Of a DNA stretch of 64,000 bases, positions 1 through 11,235 are shown piece by piece. The notes under the pieces are model-generated. The model ran no database searches. It was not told where the DNA came from and worked only from the letters and a program-made list of their open reading frames with translations. Origin of the DNA: Odontocerum albicorne (Eukaryota; Arthropoda; Insecta; Trichoptera; Odontoceridae); contig OX463848.1 of assembly GCA_949825065.1 (NCBI GenBank), positions 32,765,491 to 32,829,490 of the forward strand, given 5' to 3'. The translations under genes were made by a program, and so were the position numbers. Each line of letters starts with the position of its first letter. Positions within the stretch are counted from its first letter, which is position 1.

Positions 1-84
1 CAATATATTTAATGAGGTACAATATATGAAGTTTATGAGATATTTTGAATAAATTCATTTATTTTGCAAAGTATTTTTATTGAT

Positions 85-565
85 ACGACCAAAACGTACA
101 TATGGTACATCACGTCATTTTCCTGTCGAAAAAGACAGAAAGAACAGAACGCCAGACTTTCCTATCTTAGCATCCTTAGCCACTTCCACATTCATACACC
201 ACCTCATACAACTTCTACAATTTACCTGAATTTCTATAGGTGCATTTCCTTGTTTAAAAATATTATTAACTTGATTCAACCGCTCTTTTCTTGGTCTTCC
301 TCTTACACGCCTTACATTAACATTTTTACTACAATATATGTTTTATTACTCTTTTTCATTCCTTTGTTCCACATGTCCAAACCATCTCAGCGTACTCTTT
401 TTTATATCACTCTATACATCAGCTTTAAGTTGATATTCATTCTCAATCACTTCATCTCGTTTTTTGTTATATATTTTCAGTCTATGTATTCATCTCAAAG
501 CACGCATTTCTACTGCATTTATTCGGTTCTTCCATTATTTTTTCCGGTCTAAGTTTCATTCCCAT
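85..565 (-). mobile_element. LINE-A 3' tail copy (non-LTR retrotransposon remnant)
   Basis: Decayed tail of a non-LTR retrotransposon on the minus strand; its 3' end is near 90 at the ACATCACGTCATTTTCCTGTC motif. Read on the minus strand it matches the better copy at 6470-6945 through the segments before and after the motif Y-D-R-T-R-N-D-V-I-R-D-E-C-E. The long plus-strand open frame over this interval is antisense to the element and low in complexity, so it is not a gene. The 5' side stops at about 565, where a foldback element begins. Family placement beyond LINE is inference. Confidence 0.7.
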
Positions 566-695
566 ACTCTACCGGTTACAAGGTTTTTATTTCATCATCA
601 GAGGAGCACAAAAAAGTTTTGTTGTGCTCTCCTGATGATGAAACCGGTAGAGTTAAGGGTTTTGAGGTTTTAAAGGAAATAAACAGTGTTTGACT
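566..695. mobile_element. Foldback MITE, copy A (left-truncated)
   Basis: Imperfect palindrome. The arm ACTCTACCGGT...TCATCATCAG..GAGCACA (566-610) pairs with TGTGCTCTCCTGATGATGA...ACCGGTAGAGT (623-653). It is followed by the outer inverted-repeat sequence AATAAACAGTGTTTGA (679-694). The same blocks occur at 24390-24846 and 47360-47570. The outer left arm is missing and LINE-A sequence abuts directly, so this copy is truncated or inserted at the LINE edge. Confidence 0.75.
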
Positions 696-830
696 AAATA
701 ACTTACACTTCAAATAAGATTTCTTATTTGTCCAACGATTCCAATAAGATGATAGTTTATCCAGAAAAAATCTGTACGATGTCTTGATTTATGTGAATAA
801 GATGGTTTATTAAAAATAAAAAAACTATCA

Positions 831-934
831 CAAACTACACAGTAACGTATCACAAACTACACAGTGACGTATGACAAACTACACAGTAACATATCACAAA
901 CTACACAGTACCGTAACAAACTACACAGTAACGC
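831..934. repeat. Minisatellite, about 21-22 bp x 5
   Basis: Five tandem copies of CAAACTACACAGTAACGTAT with small changes, starting at about 831, 853, 875, 897 and 917. No coding frame is conserved. Confidence 0.95.
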
Positions 935-1249
935 TATTAATGTAAGTAATTTTCAGGATAATTTAATACGGGTATTTTTCTGCGTCTTTGATTGCTGTTA
1001 AAAATGATAATGATTCCGCCTTTGTTTTATGTGAAGTGACAGTGAACCTGTCCAAGTGAGCTTGGAAGATTTTGGTCTCTTAAAAAACTTATTCTACGTA
1101 CGATACAATTCCATGGAAAAAGTTCAACGACACAAAAGACCAACACTGAAAACGTTTAGCACTGTTAGACTCATTAATCTAGTTTATCGCTCAGGTAACC
1201 ACTCTTAGAGCTCGACCTTAAATCGCAGAAAAGGCATTATTAACACTAC
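935..1249. other. No feature recognised
   Basis: AT-rich sequence of ordinary complexity. I see no coding frame, palindrome or match to the repeat families used here. Confidence 0.6.
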
Positions 1250-1660
1250 ATACATACCATCACGTCATTTCTCTCCAGGGATAGGCAAAAAGAACAAAGC
1301 ATCAGACTTTCGCATTTCCTATATCTATAAAGCTCTCATACAATTCCTACGATTTCTCTGATTTTCTACTTTTTCTTCTTTTAAAATATCATTCATTTGA
1401 TCCAACCATACTTTTTTTGTCTTTCTTTACCCCGCCTACCTCTCATATTTGCACTATATATTTGTTTTATTAATATTTTTTTCATTAATTCGTGTTAAAT
1501 ACCCAAGCAATCTATGGAGGCTCTTCTTCGTCTTATTCAACACATCAGCCTTAATTTCACATTCATCCCTTATCACTCCGTTACTTTTCCTGTCATAAAT
1601 GATCACCTCATGTATTCTTCTCAGTGCACGTATTTCTACAGTATTCATTCGGTTAATGTG
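1250..1660 (-). mobile_element. LINE-A 3' tail copy with partial frame
   Basis: Minus-strand non-LTR tail. The 3' end is at about 1250, with a CATACATACC tail and ATCACGTCATTTCTCTCC. A minus-strand frame at 1648-1454 retains the hallmark VEIRALRRIHEVIIYDRKSN and V-I-R-D-E-C-E-I-K-A-D-V-L-N-K. This is the post-reverse-transcriptase tail seen in many animal LINEs, which normally continues as W-F-G-H-x-x-R-M-N-E-K; here it reads L-L-G-Y-L-T-R-I-N-E-K. Downstream, D-Q-M-N-D-I-L-K-type coding is visible but frameshifted. No catalytic domain remains, so it is a dead fragment. Confidence 0.85.
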
Positions 1661-2510
1661 ATAATCAGTTTTGTTAACACAAACTAACCGATTATCCCTT
1701 AAGCCATTTAATCATGTTATGTGAATTAAAAAATGCTCTAAAATAAACGTAATTCATTCAATCAAATCCGCTTTTAAATACAACAAGACCCGACTTGTTT
1801 AAAAAAATAATGAATATTAAATAAAGCAATTAGTATCAGAATTTTCATCATTGTTCACAATACTAAGATTCTGAATGAATATTTAAAATATAAATCCAGT
1901 GGCGCTGAGTGGTTGATATTTAATTTATTTTCTGCTTGCATATTCAAATGGTACAAAATTAGAATTATGTAATAAGGAACCAGAATTAAATGGAAAATCC
2001 ATGCTTAGGTATAAGGAGATACTGTAATTATGAAACGGTGAAGGTTTTAGCGGAGAATCAGTCAGGAATAATTTCAGAGACAACTGAATTTGTGTTGAGT
2101 GGCATAATGTATTAATGGCATAATGTATTATCTGTAACTAAAAAATGAACTGAAAAACATTTCATTTTAATTTTTACTTGTTCTTATACTAATATTTAAT
2201 TTCGATTATTTTTTATGTTTCAAACGTGTCATCATTATTTCTGTCAATTTATAAAAAATCATTCTTCCTTTGCCGTACATATATTCAGGCGTTGGCTTCT
2301 ATCTTTAACTTCAAGCGGTATTCACCACTTATCGAAATCAGTCTCCAGTCCTTCGAAAATTAGTTTAAATCTTAAATTGCGAGACTCGTCTAATTTCACA
2401 TAACTCTTAGTCAAAAGTATTTGTTAAACTTTTAAGTATTCCTTTCATAATTGTAAGAAAAATTCTAAATCTTAAACCGCGTATGATACACCCAAAACTT
2501 TATATTTTTG
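1661..2510. other. No feature recognised
   Basis: AT-rich intergenic or intronic sequence. The open frame at 2215-2403 has no recognisable domain and composition like its surroundings, so I do not call it. Confidence 0.6.
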
Positions 2511-2519
2511 TATTGTATA

Positions 2520-2715
2520 ACAATTTCGATGTAAATAGTACAACCTGGTGGGTCTTTAACAATGTAGCAATCTCTTACAATCAACTAGAAATATGTAAAG
2601 GCTTCAAGTGAAAACCGGACAGGAACCCTTAAATAAGGTTCAGAAGAAGATCTAGCCTGTAGCCCCTGGATTGGAAAACAGCGTCTCATCAACTAGGCAA
2701 GGAAGGTTTTCAACT
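2520..2715 (-). mobile_element. SINE-B copy, full length but divergent
   Basis: Minus-strand tRNA-headed SINE. The 3' tail lies at the left (AGTACAACCTGGTGGG, then GCAATCTCTTACAATC), the body has the TTCAAGTGAAAACCGGACAG block, and the tRNA-like head is at the right (GTCTCATCAACTAGGCA is the reverse complement of the A-box region). The order matches the copies at 34365-34545 and 58405-58615. Confidence 0.8.
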
Positions 2716-2771
2716 ACGCCAATGACGTTTACAGTGTTTTATTAAATCAAGAATTTTTTTCCTTTAGATAC

Positions 2772-3190
2772 TCATTCAAAAGTATTGCAAACATACTAAG
2801 TTAATAAAAGAACTAAAAGTATACACAAAAAGTATTCCAATCATAGGAAGTTGACAAAAAAAAACTAATAGTATACGTCAAAAGTATTTCAATCATAGTA
2901 AGTTGATAAAAGAACTAATATTCGTAGTATACACCAAAAGTATTTTAATCATAGTAAGTTGATAAAAGAACTAATATTGTACACCAAAAGTATTTCAGTC
3001 ATAGTAAATTGATAAAAGAACTAAAAGTATACACCAAAAGTATTTTAATCATAGTAAGTTGATAAAATAACTAATATTGTACACCAAAAGTATTTCAATC
3101 ATAGTAAGTTGATAAAAAAACTAAAAGTATGCACCAAAAGTATTTTAATCATAGAAAGTTGGTAAAAGAATTAATAGTATACACCAAAAA
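2772..3190. repeat. Minisatellite, about 50 bp x 8
   Basis: Tandem units of about 50 bp built on CACCAAAAGTATTTCAATC, ATAGTAAGTTGATAAAAGAA and CTAA. Units differ by substitutions and short indels, so the array is not very recent. Confidence 0.93.
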
Positions 3191-3417
3191 AGGGAAAAAA
3201 CAATAACAATTGAAAAAGAACGTAAATTTCTAACGTTATACCGCAGAACAAGAGATCAACATAACGAAGCATAACCCATTAAGTTCTTATAAAGGCTCTC
3301 ATGTTTTCCTACCTTGTACTTCAATTTCACTCTTCCTTTTAACTCACCCTATACTTCGAACTTCATTGAACATAACTCCTATCTAGAAACGACCATCAAT
3401 ACAGATTTATCTTTGTA

Positions 3418-3500
3418 CATACATAAACATACATCACGTCGGGTTGTCACGTCTCTATCGAGATATGCAAAAAGAAAAGAAAAGAACTCTTCCGCATCTA
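3418..3500 (-). mobile_element. LINE-A 3' end fragment
   Basis: Only the terminal part survives: ATACATAAACATACATCACG followed by TCTCTATCGAGATATGCAAA. This matches the 3' ends of LINE-A at 90, 1250 and 44440. The adjoining sequence at 3310-3417 is not clearly part of the element. Confidence 0.5.
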
Positions 3501-3739
3501 CTTGCTATGAACTCACAATTTTTGTAGAAAACTAGAAAAAAATAAAAGGATATAAGTCCTCGGCAGTATGCCTGGTCAAATCCATCAGGAGGGGTTTACC
3601 GTTCCGGTGGAACGACCACTAAAAATATTATGTTTATAAAAACCTTATTTCTGCGTTTTTTTTTTCACATATAGACGGCCAATCATTCGGAGAAGAGTTA
3701 TAAATAAGAATATGGAATTTAAAATTTTAATCATCATTT

Positions 3740-3885
3740 CAGCTCGGATTTGTCCACTGCTGGATGAAGGTCTTCCCTTTTCGCCACCACTCATCTAGAT
3801 TTTGTACGCTCTGTAATCACAGCATCCACTGCATCCAATCAGTCCACCTGATGTCACCCATCCAGCGCGTAGTGTCTCTTCAATG
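3740..3885 (-). mobile_element. LINE tail fragment of a separate family
   Basis: The minus strand translates to R-W-M-G-D-I-R-W-T-D-W-M followed, after a stop, by L-D-E-W-W-R-K-G-K-T-F-I-Q-Q-W-T-N. The order R-W-x-D-D-I-R then an E-x-W-x-x-x-x-x-x-F-x-Q-Q-W-T end is typical of the extreme C-terminus of some insect non-LTR retrotransposons. A short GAT-rich tail follows at 3730-3740 (minus strand). It carries a stop and frame changes, so it is non-functional. Confidence 0.5.
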
Positions 3886-6465
3886 AACAGTTGTCAATCT
3901 TAAATCCTTTTTGTTCATCTTTCGGTTCCTTAATACTCAGCGATAAATATTTCATAAAAATTTAAGAAATTCAGATTCCAGTCATCATTATTTGTCAACT
4001 TACAAACATTTATTTTTAATTTTATAACTAAGATTTTAATTGTACAGATCAACTAACAGGTCCTTAAAAACTAGCATTATTAGTTCCATTAAAATTTAAG
4101 TGAAATAAATGAATTTGAAATTAACAATGTATTGATTAAAATAACCTTCTTCAAACATAACAACCCTTATTAATAACAAAACACCTTGTTTAATTTCAGT
4201 CGAGTACGATATTTGTTTACACAAGTAAGCACCAAAAGTTTCGTTGTGCATATTTGTTTAATTTTCTAGTAACCTGAGGGTTATGTAAAACCAAATTTAT
4301 TCACTCCCAGGGCGATCTAATATCTAAATGTTTCCTGCTGAAATATTGTTTAACATCGGACAGGAAGTTAGGAAAACAAAAAGGCTGTATCAATATTCAG
4401 GAACATTACCGACTCACTTGGTTACATAATTCATTTTAAAGTTAATTAATATTATCCTTCACTCGTTCAATATTTGGTATTGATATTCGGGATGCAATAT
4501 CCTGAAACTAAGACACTATACTCGTGTACAAAGCCAACACCGGAACCATGTATCAGATCAAGTAAATTTGGTAAGATTTTACTGTCTAATCTGGTGAATT
4601 ATATTGCAATTTGCACTAAAACTTAAAAATATTTTTAAAAAATATATATACTCGTATATACAGTGTTTCATTCAAGTATTCTTCAAATTCCCAACTCTTG
4701 GCCCTAAATATGAATATTTATTTTATTTGTCAAAAAAAAATATTTTAAGGAAGTAAGAGTTATTTCTAAAAAATAAAAGTAGTTTTACATAATTGTAAAT
4801 CGATTTATACAATGTTTTTATTAATATACACATATTCCCTTACGAAAATTTCAATTATAATATTTTGACAAAAGACAATGTACAAAAAACGAGCATAGAT
4901 AAATTTCACGAAAATAAATCGAGAAAACAACGCCTACATAGCGATATTCTGCTAACTTTATTAAGTAGAAAACTTCGAAAAACTTGATATCTGGACAGAA
5001 ACTTAACTGATCAGCAAAATTATTTCAAGTTGCAATAGCTAATAGATTCTGGTTTCGCCTAAAAACACTACTCAACACAGATTTTGTATCTAGGATCGTG
5101 TATTACATTTTTAATGTAATTTAGGGTGTAGAAACTGAATCTGACGTGTCATATAGAAGTTTGTAAAGGAGACATTTTTTCGTTCTGAATTTCACATTAC
5201 TTTTCACTCTTTGAATTTTTAGGTATGCATACATTCGAATAAAATAATGACTTTTGTGTCTTGTTTCAATTCAAATAAGCAGAGAAATCGTTTCATGATT
5301 GAGGAGGGGGGGGGAGGTATGTAAGGGAAAGATCATCAGGCTTTGACCTGCATGTCTACATCTGTAAGACGTGTACAAGGTCAATGTTGTACAGTAATGT
5401 CCATTGTTATCTTGTTAACATACAAAAATAGAAGAATTAGCAAGAAAATTCATAGGGTCAAAGTTGTAACGTGCGGAGAAGCTTTTAGCTAGGGTGAGTC
5501 ATGCTGTGTTCCTTCCTTTCTTGTCATTTCAAATCAGACTGTAAAACAGGAAGCATCTAGTATATTTTTTTCTTTATTTACGTGTATAACTGTATAAATC
5601 TATGCTTTGAATATGCATAATGTATTTTTATAAATATATTTTTTTGGGTTATGTGCCTCATAATTCATTTACTGAAATTTCAATTAAATGGGACATAGCT
5701 ATCGCTAAATCTCGAGTTGTATCAATCATTCCGACAAAATTTACACTAAAAACACAGAAAAAATCAATAACAAACCTTATAAAGAAAACGTCTTATCTGT
5801 ACTCTAAATGTATTCTTAGTAACCGAGGCAAAAATCTGACAAATCATATTTCTTGCATCACTTACTCGGTAAATCTAACTGAATGGTTTAAAGGGAAATA
5901 CTATGCAATGCCGTTCATTATCCCAATGATGTGACATGAGCTCAAAGACAACTTCACAAACTGTTATTATTGTCCCAGTAATATTTCTGCTCATTTAATT
6001 TAAACTAAACAAACCATCGAGTACCCAAATGCCCCTTCAGCCCTGAAAATGTATATACGAGTAATTCTCTGTTTAGAATGAAAGGTGCAGAATGGTCAGT
6101 GAAACTGACAAAGATTTGCCAACTCTAGAAAAAAAAACATCAAATATAATGCAGTAAAAACAACTAAACTATTAAGTCCGTGACTTATGACTATCAAGCA
6201 GAACTCTTGAGTATAAGACGACAGAAGTGGAATCATTTGGAACATAGCAAAATCCATTACATTCAACTAAAGTAATATTTATTATTACTTAAGTTACATG
6301 GTCTACAATTTGTCATGTATAAATAAATAAATTAAATATTATTTTTAAGAGCTTTTAAGGAAAATAAGTTTATATGTTTAAGTGGCTCGTTGATTTTATT
6401 TTATATCGCTACACACCCTTTGATATTCCTCATAACTCTTCCCTCGTCTGCATTTTACAACAGTA
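3886..6465. other. No gene recognised; long AT-rich stretch
   Basis: About 2.6 kb with no supported gene or repeat. It contains a run of guanines near 5307-5316 and copies of the 8-mer TACTCGTA/TACGAGTA at 4649 and 6056. The open frame at 5620-5934 has no known domain and ordinary local composition, so I do not call it. Confidence 0.55.
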
Positions 6466-6469
6466 TTTA

Positions 6470-6945
6470 ATTACCAACTCTGATGTTTGGGAGTGAAACG
6501 TGGACGTAGAAAAAGACTGAAAGGAACCGAATAAATGTTGTAGAAATGTGTGCACTGAGAATAATACATGGGGTAACAATGTATGACAGAACACGGAATG
6601 ATGTGATTAGGGATGAATGTGAACTAAAAGCTGGTATGTTGGGAAAGATGAAGAACTTATTCTGAGATGTTTGGGGCATGTGTAACAAATAAATGGCGAA
6701 GGAATTATTAAATAAATATACAGTGTAAATGTCAAAGTAGATGAAGACCAAGGAAAGTATTATTGAATGTTATTTTGAAAGAAGAAAATATAAGAAGTAA
6801 GAGAAATCGTAGAAGTTGTATAAGAAGATATTTGAATGTAGAAGAGGCGAATTGTGTATGTCAAAATAGGAAAACATGTAACTCGGTCCTTTCTACCAAA
6901 CCTAGTAGGGAAACAAAGTGATGGTATATATGTATGTTAAGAGAA
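6470..6945 (+). mobile_element. LINE-A 3' tail copy, best preserved
   Basis: Plus-strand non-LTR tail and the clearest copy here. It translates as F-G-S-E-T-W-T, then N-V-V-E-M-C-A-L-R-I-I-H-G-V-T-M-Y-D-R-T-R-N, then V-I-R-D-E-C-E-L-K-A-G-M-L-G-K-M-K, then a stop near 6665. The rest (R-P-R-K-like and I-L-K-E-E-N-like coding) is shifted between frames. It ends in GTGATGGTATATATGTATG. In intact elements this region follows the reverse transcriptase domain; no catalytic motif is present. A minus-strand open frame over the same interval is a shadow. Confidence 0.85.
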
Positions 6946-7744
6946 AAGAGTCATTTTAAACATTGATTTTCCCCATAAATATTTCTGTAACACCAAGTTC
7001 CACGAAATGATAATCGTATACAATTCTATGTCGAGTGTCTTTCTGATAAACTTGACGAAATAGAAAAAAGCCTTTTCCACTGGATTCAGCACCCCAAAGT
7101 TAAGTGTAATCACCTATTTTCATGCCAGATGAAGAAATAAAATTTTCATTTTGTAGAGTGGTGTAATCAACTTTCGTATAAGTTCCTTTAAATATATTAA
7201 AAATATATACTTCATACCCTTGAATGTAGCAGGATTATGCGACATTTTGTCTGTTCACAGTCGATATTGTTTTTTATTCTACTAAAAATCAACCATTGTT
7301 GTCCTTCTCTCACTTTGAAAATCAATAGTTTTACGCTTAAAACTCCAAGTTACCACCATCTTAAGTTAAGTAATTTCCAAACTTTTTGTCAGCAAATCTC
7401 TTGTAAAAGCTTCCTTAAGAGTTTGGATAAACTTCGAGGATTGAAAAACTTGGGCGCTACTTTTTCTTTCCTTATTGCGATGCATGATATACACGTATAT
7501 TATTATCCACCTGATATAAAAAGTAAAAAAAATATGTATATGCAACGTTCCTTAGTTTCTCTTGCCTTTACTACCACATTCTTAACTCAAAATTTCCTCT
7601 CAAATTCGTGTATTTTGCATTGAGTCATGTCTTGTCTATCCAAACATACTTCACCCCCATATTTCATTGAGTATTTGAAGATTTTGTATGAAACTCAGCA
7701 CCAATGACCAAGTATCACACCCATATATCGGAAGCGAGATTTCG

Positions 7745-7895
7745 AGATGTATGGCCGCGCGGTAACGTACTGGACTTCCGTGCGAAAGCTCACCGGTTCG
7801 AACCCCGCTCTGTGATACTTCCTTCGAAATAACACAGACATTTTTTCCGACTAGTATTTGGGCGTATGTATACCTATGATTTCCGTTACAGATAT
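7745..7895 (+). mobile_element. SINE-C copy with tRNA-like head
   Basis: A tRNA-like head has the A-box-like TGGCCGCGCGGTAACG and a strong B box GGTTCGAACC (7795-7804). The body is TCGAAATAACACAGACATTTTTTCC..TATTTGGGCGTATG, shared with 8690-8895 (minus) and 54405-54490. The putative TPsiC stem pairs poorly, so I read it as a SINE promoter and not a working tRNA gene. Confidence 0.7.
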
Positions 7896-8109
7896 TCTTT
7901 CAAAAAAAAAAAGTAAAGCTCCAAACCAATTATACTTGTAAATATATCGTCCACTTTAATTGGATTGATCGTAACAAAGGTGTTAGATACATACTCGTAT
8001 TTTGTTTTGCTTTAGTTCATCTTTAAACCTACAATTCTGCAAACGTCCGAAAATAGTTGAATACGATTCTGGAGTTCATTGGCATAAGAAAAAAATAAAT
8101 CATTACGAT

Positions 8110-8440
8110 CCAAAAACCCTAGATTTTTGTGCGCCGTGCGAATACTTTAAGACGGTTTGGACATGTGAAAAGAATGAACGGTGAAAGAATGACTAATTGA
8201 GTATACAATTCAAAAGTGCAAAGTGTGCGTGAAAGATGTAGATCGAGGAAAACGTGACTGGATCAAGTGAATTTTATGTTCTTCAAAATCTAGGTTTTTG
8301 AAGAACATAAAATGAGAAGAATAGATAAATGGAAGAGGCGAAAGTTGTGTGCTTGGTTATATCTTGTCAATATGTTATCTTTGCCTACTCCGCAAAGGAA
8401 ATGACGAGAAGACATGCATAGCATACATGTTTGTTTTGTA
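8110..8440 (+). mobile_element. LINE-A 3' tail copy containing a new hairpin
   Basis: Plus-strand tail. The coding memory is L-R-R-F-G-H-V-K-R-M-N-G-E-R-M-T, followed by R-C-R-S-R-K-T, then W-I-K and the 3' end TGCCTACTCCGCAAAGGAAA TGACG. At 8271-8288 and 8296-8313 an 18-bp perfect inverted repeat (ATTTTATGTTCTTCAAAA and its complement) replaces the normal I-L-K-E-E-N segment. Neither half is a simple duplicate of another LINE-A copy, so the palindrome arose within this copy. Confidence 0.8.
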
Positions 8441-8689
8441 TACACTTAGCTTCGTTTTCCTGTAAAAATTTGATATTTTTTTATTTTTGACAAACTTGGG
8501 TTTCAAACCCGAGATCAATAAATTACAAGTATAAGAAAATAATTATTCTTAATATACCACAGTGCTGCTGGACTTTATAGTCAAAGATCCCCTCGTCATT
8601 TCAATGTCAATTCAGTCAAAAACCAGGCTGCCCCGTTAGCTTTTGTTTTTTTTTTTTTTTTCAGAGAGTGAGCCGTTGTACACCAGCTA

Positions 8690-8895
8690 ACTCCCCGACC
8701 ACACAGCTGTACTGGATCCGATAGGAAAACGATTGGAAAACACCGGCATGTATTCCCTTTTTTTTTTAAATATGACCGAAGTGATATGTATCATTATATC
8801 CCCGAATATTAGGCGGAAAAAATACCTGTGTCATTCGAGGGAAGTAACACAGCGCAGGGTGCGAACCGGTGGCCTTCAGCATGAAATTCCAGTGT
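8690..8895 (-). mobile_element. SINE-C copy
   Basis: Minus-strand match to 7745-7895. The B-box complement GGTGCGAACCGGTGGCC is at 8858-8874, then TCGAGGGAAGTAACACAG, CACAGGTATTTTTTCCG (reverse strand) and the tail CGGTCATATTTA (reverse strand) around 8768-8780. Small open frames across it on both strands are not genes. Confidence 0.7.
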
Positions 8896-9264
8896 GTTAC
8901 CTCATTCTCAAAATATATAACGGGGAAAAGTAACATAACAAATATGCAATGGATACCAGGATTTTCATGCAACACTGGCTACAAAAAGCTTTAAATTTGT
9001 ATAACAAATAAATTAAGCCGTTTCCCTTACTTAAACTGTACACGATATACGAGTATACCCTTTTAAAGGTACTGATTTTCATATTACTTCCAACTCATAC
9101 TTCAGGAATTCAGAACAACTCTCGCCTGGTTTCAAGAGGATTCAGCACATATCCGGTCACACTTGCCTTAATCACGTACACAAGCCCGTGCACAGAATGA
9201 TAGATCTGTGTAATGCGAATCAGATCTATTTCATTAGCGATAATTGCTTTTTGAATAGCAAATA

Positions 9265-9660
9265 TGTTACGTCTTATCTAATTTTCACAGCTATGGGAAA
9301 CTGGCCCTTTTCTTCATTACGTTTATTTAATTATATTACACAATGTTACGTCATATCTAATGTTCACAGCTATGGCAAACTGGCCCTTTTCTCTATTACG
9401 TTTATTTAATTATATCATAATATGTTACGTCTTATCTAATTTTCACAGCTATGGCAAACTGGCCCTTTTCTCTATTACGTTTATTTAATTATATCATAAT
9501 ATGTTACGTCTTATCTAATTTTCACAGCTATGGCAAACTGGCCCTTTTCTCTATTACGTTTATTTAATTATATCATAATATGTTATTGTACGTCTTATCT
9601 AATTTTCACAGCTATGGCAAAATGGCCCTTTTCTCTCATACGTTTATTTAATTACATCAT
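9265..9660. repeat. Minisatellite, 79 bp x 5
   Basis: Five near-identical units containing GTTACGTCTTATCTAATTTT, CACAGCTATGGCAAACTGGC and CCTTTTCTCTATTACG, starting at about 9265, 9345, 9424, 9503 and 9580. The last unit has a 4-bp insertion. No frame is conserved as protein. Confidence 0.95.
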
Positions 9661-9839
9661 ATTTAAATAAATTAAAGTATTTTTTTCTACCATAAATTAA
9701 CAATTAGTGAAATAACATAAGAATGCATCACATGTCAAAAGTTTTAAGGTTCAGATTTTAAATGTTCGAAGTAATCACCGTCGCATATACGAGCATATGC
9801 TAGTATATATATATTTTATTACACTTTTTTATATACTCG

Positions 9840-9935
9840 TATAGTACAACCTAGTTAGTTTATTGTCACGTGACAAATCACTTCTAGCCAACCAAAAAGG
9901 TGCTAAAGGCTTTAAGTGTAAACTTAACTGGAGAT
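9840..9935 (-). mobile_element. SINE-B tail and partial body
   Basis: AGTACAACCTAGTTAG, TTATTGTCACGTGACAA and CACTTCTAGCCAACCA are the reverse complement of the SINE-B 3' end. It is followed by TGCTAAAGGCTTTAAGTG from the body. The tRNA head is absent. The 8-mer TACTCGTA sits immediately at the tail side (9834). Confidence 0.75.
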
Positions 9936-10417
9936 CTTTTTAAAATGAATTGTACCCGTTTAGTTTCATTTTTTTTCCATATGCTAATGTTTGGAGTTCA
10001 TCTTCAATGCCTGTCAAATAGTATTTAAGTATGTTATGAAAGGTTTCGACTCTAGCTATGGACTCTATATTAGAATATTCGACTTTTAAAATATAAAATT
10101 TAACAGGAACTCTTTTGTTTTTCCACGAATTATTTTTAACATTAGGACACATTTTGAACATCATATGTTAAGACTCTTCAGCCGAAATGATCCCGGTGTA
10201 TAATAAGACAAGTGTCTAAGTCCAACCATGTCATTTATCACCGGAAGTGTGTGTGTGGTTTATTACTTAAAAGGAAAAAAAATAAAAAGATGTGATTTTT
10301 TAGCATTCTTATTTATTTATTTTTTCTTATGGATTTATTTTTATATTTTTCATGTTTATTTATTACTTATATTTTTTATTAATTTTTACTTTTATTTTTT
10401 AACAAATAAATATGCAA

Positions 10418-10466
10418 GCACTCTCCTGCCTTACTAGGCGTATAGCCGTCCTAAGGCAGGTAGTGC
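10418..10466. other. Strong isolated stem-loop
   Basis: GCACT (10418-10422) pairs with AGTGC (10462-10466) and CCTGCCTTA (10425-10433) with TAAGGCAGG (10452-10460), separated by a 2-versus-1 nt bulge. The 18-nt loop can itself pair GGC with GCC. The arms are far more GC-rich than the flanks. It may be the subterminal hairpin of a decayed DNA transposon or a structured RNA; nothing seen here decides between them. Confidence 0.6.
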
Positions 10467-10469
10467 ATC

Positions 10470-11020
10470 TTTAATGTTCCTAAATTAACCGTTTTGTTAC
10501 ATTTTTTTATTTAAATACTTTATTTATTAAGATCTTACAAAAATGTTAAAATGTTTGAACTCTCGAATAAAAATTATTTATTGTGAAAAACTAATATTTT
10601 TTTAAACAATAATCCTAGGAAATTTTAAAAACCTTTTATATCTTACACATATTTTCTAACTTTCGGCAATTAACGCATGATATATAAATAAGTTTAAAAA
10701 TCATAACAATCTTGCATTTTGTTACAATTACGTGTTTCATCTTTTGGGCATGTACAATAGAGTAAGGCGTACGCTAGGGAGCACCTACGCGATATAGCGT
10801 GGTGAGGTAAAGTAACTCGTATAGCCCTGGTGTTGCCTTTGTCATGTCGAAAAATGTACGTTTTTCATGCTGCCATACGCAGAATATATAAAAGTGCCAT
10901 TTCACTTTTTCTCTTTGATTATTTAAAAAAAACTTGAAATAAGAAACCAGACAGTTATTTCCATTTTTTTCTATTAATTATAACTTTACAAATTGAGATG
11001 AATTATCAACCGTCAAATAC
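10470..11020. other. No feature recognised
   Basis: Mostly AT-rich. A GC-richer patch at 10755-10880 can be read on the minus strand as a protein-like run interrupted by a stop, but support is too weak for a gene call. Confidence 0.5.
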
Positions 11021-11022
11021 CC

Positions 11023-11235
11023 TTAGAAACGCTCATTAGCGCGCGCTTTAGCTTCTAACAATGTTTGCTCACATATAGTTTAAACAAGATCTCTTTCAAC
11101 ACCCATGCCAGAATAAACCTCTCCCGATTTCAACAGCGTGAAGAAACCCTCCAACACCACATCCTCACTTGGACCGTGAAGTTTTATTAAAGCCAACAGA
11201 ACCACACGACCCTCTAACGATAGGAAGTCCGATTT
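11023..11235 (-). pseudogene. Unrecognised protein remnant with one in-frame stop
   Basis: Minus-strand frame of 70 codons ending in TAA at 11025-11023. The N-terminal 51 codons begin K-S-D-F-L-S-L-E-G-R-V-V-L-L-A-L-I-K-L-H and end E-R-D-L-V. After a TAA stop (11082-11080) the same frame continues T-I-C-E-Q-T-L-L-E-A-K-A-R-A-N-E-R-F. The residue mix (charged and small residues, few Phe/Tyr/Asn/Lys runs) is unlike translated AT-rich DNA here, which argues for coding origin. I do not recognise the family. It could be a host exon with a nonsense mutation, a processed pseudogene or a transposon gene fragment. No clean acceptor or start codon is obvious upstream. Confidence 0.45.

Noticed and set aside
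64..552. 162-codon plus-strand open frame
   Set aside because: It is antisense to a LINE-A tail copy.
831..934. CRISPR-like array
   Set aside because: Repeats are head to tail without unique spacers, and the context is animal repeat DNA. The same applies to the other arrays.
7745..7815. Possible tRNA gene
   Set aside because: The B box is strong but stems pair poorly, and the same sequence with the same downstream body recurs at 8690-8895.
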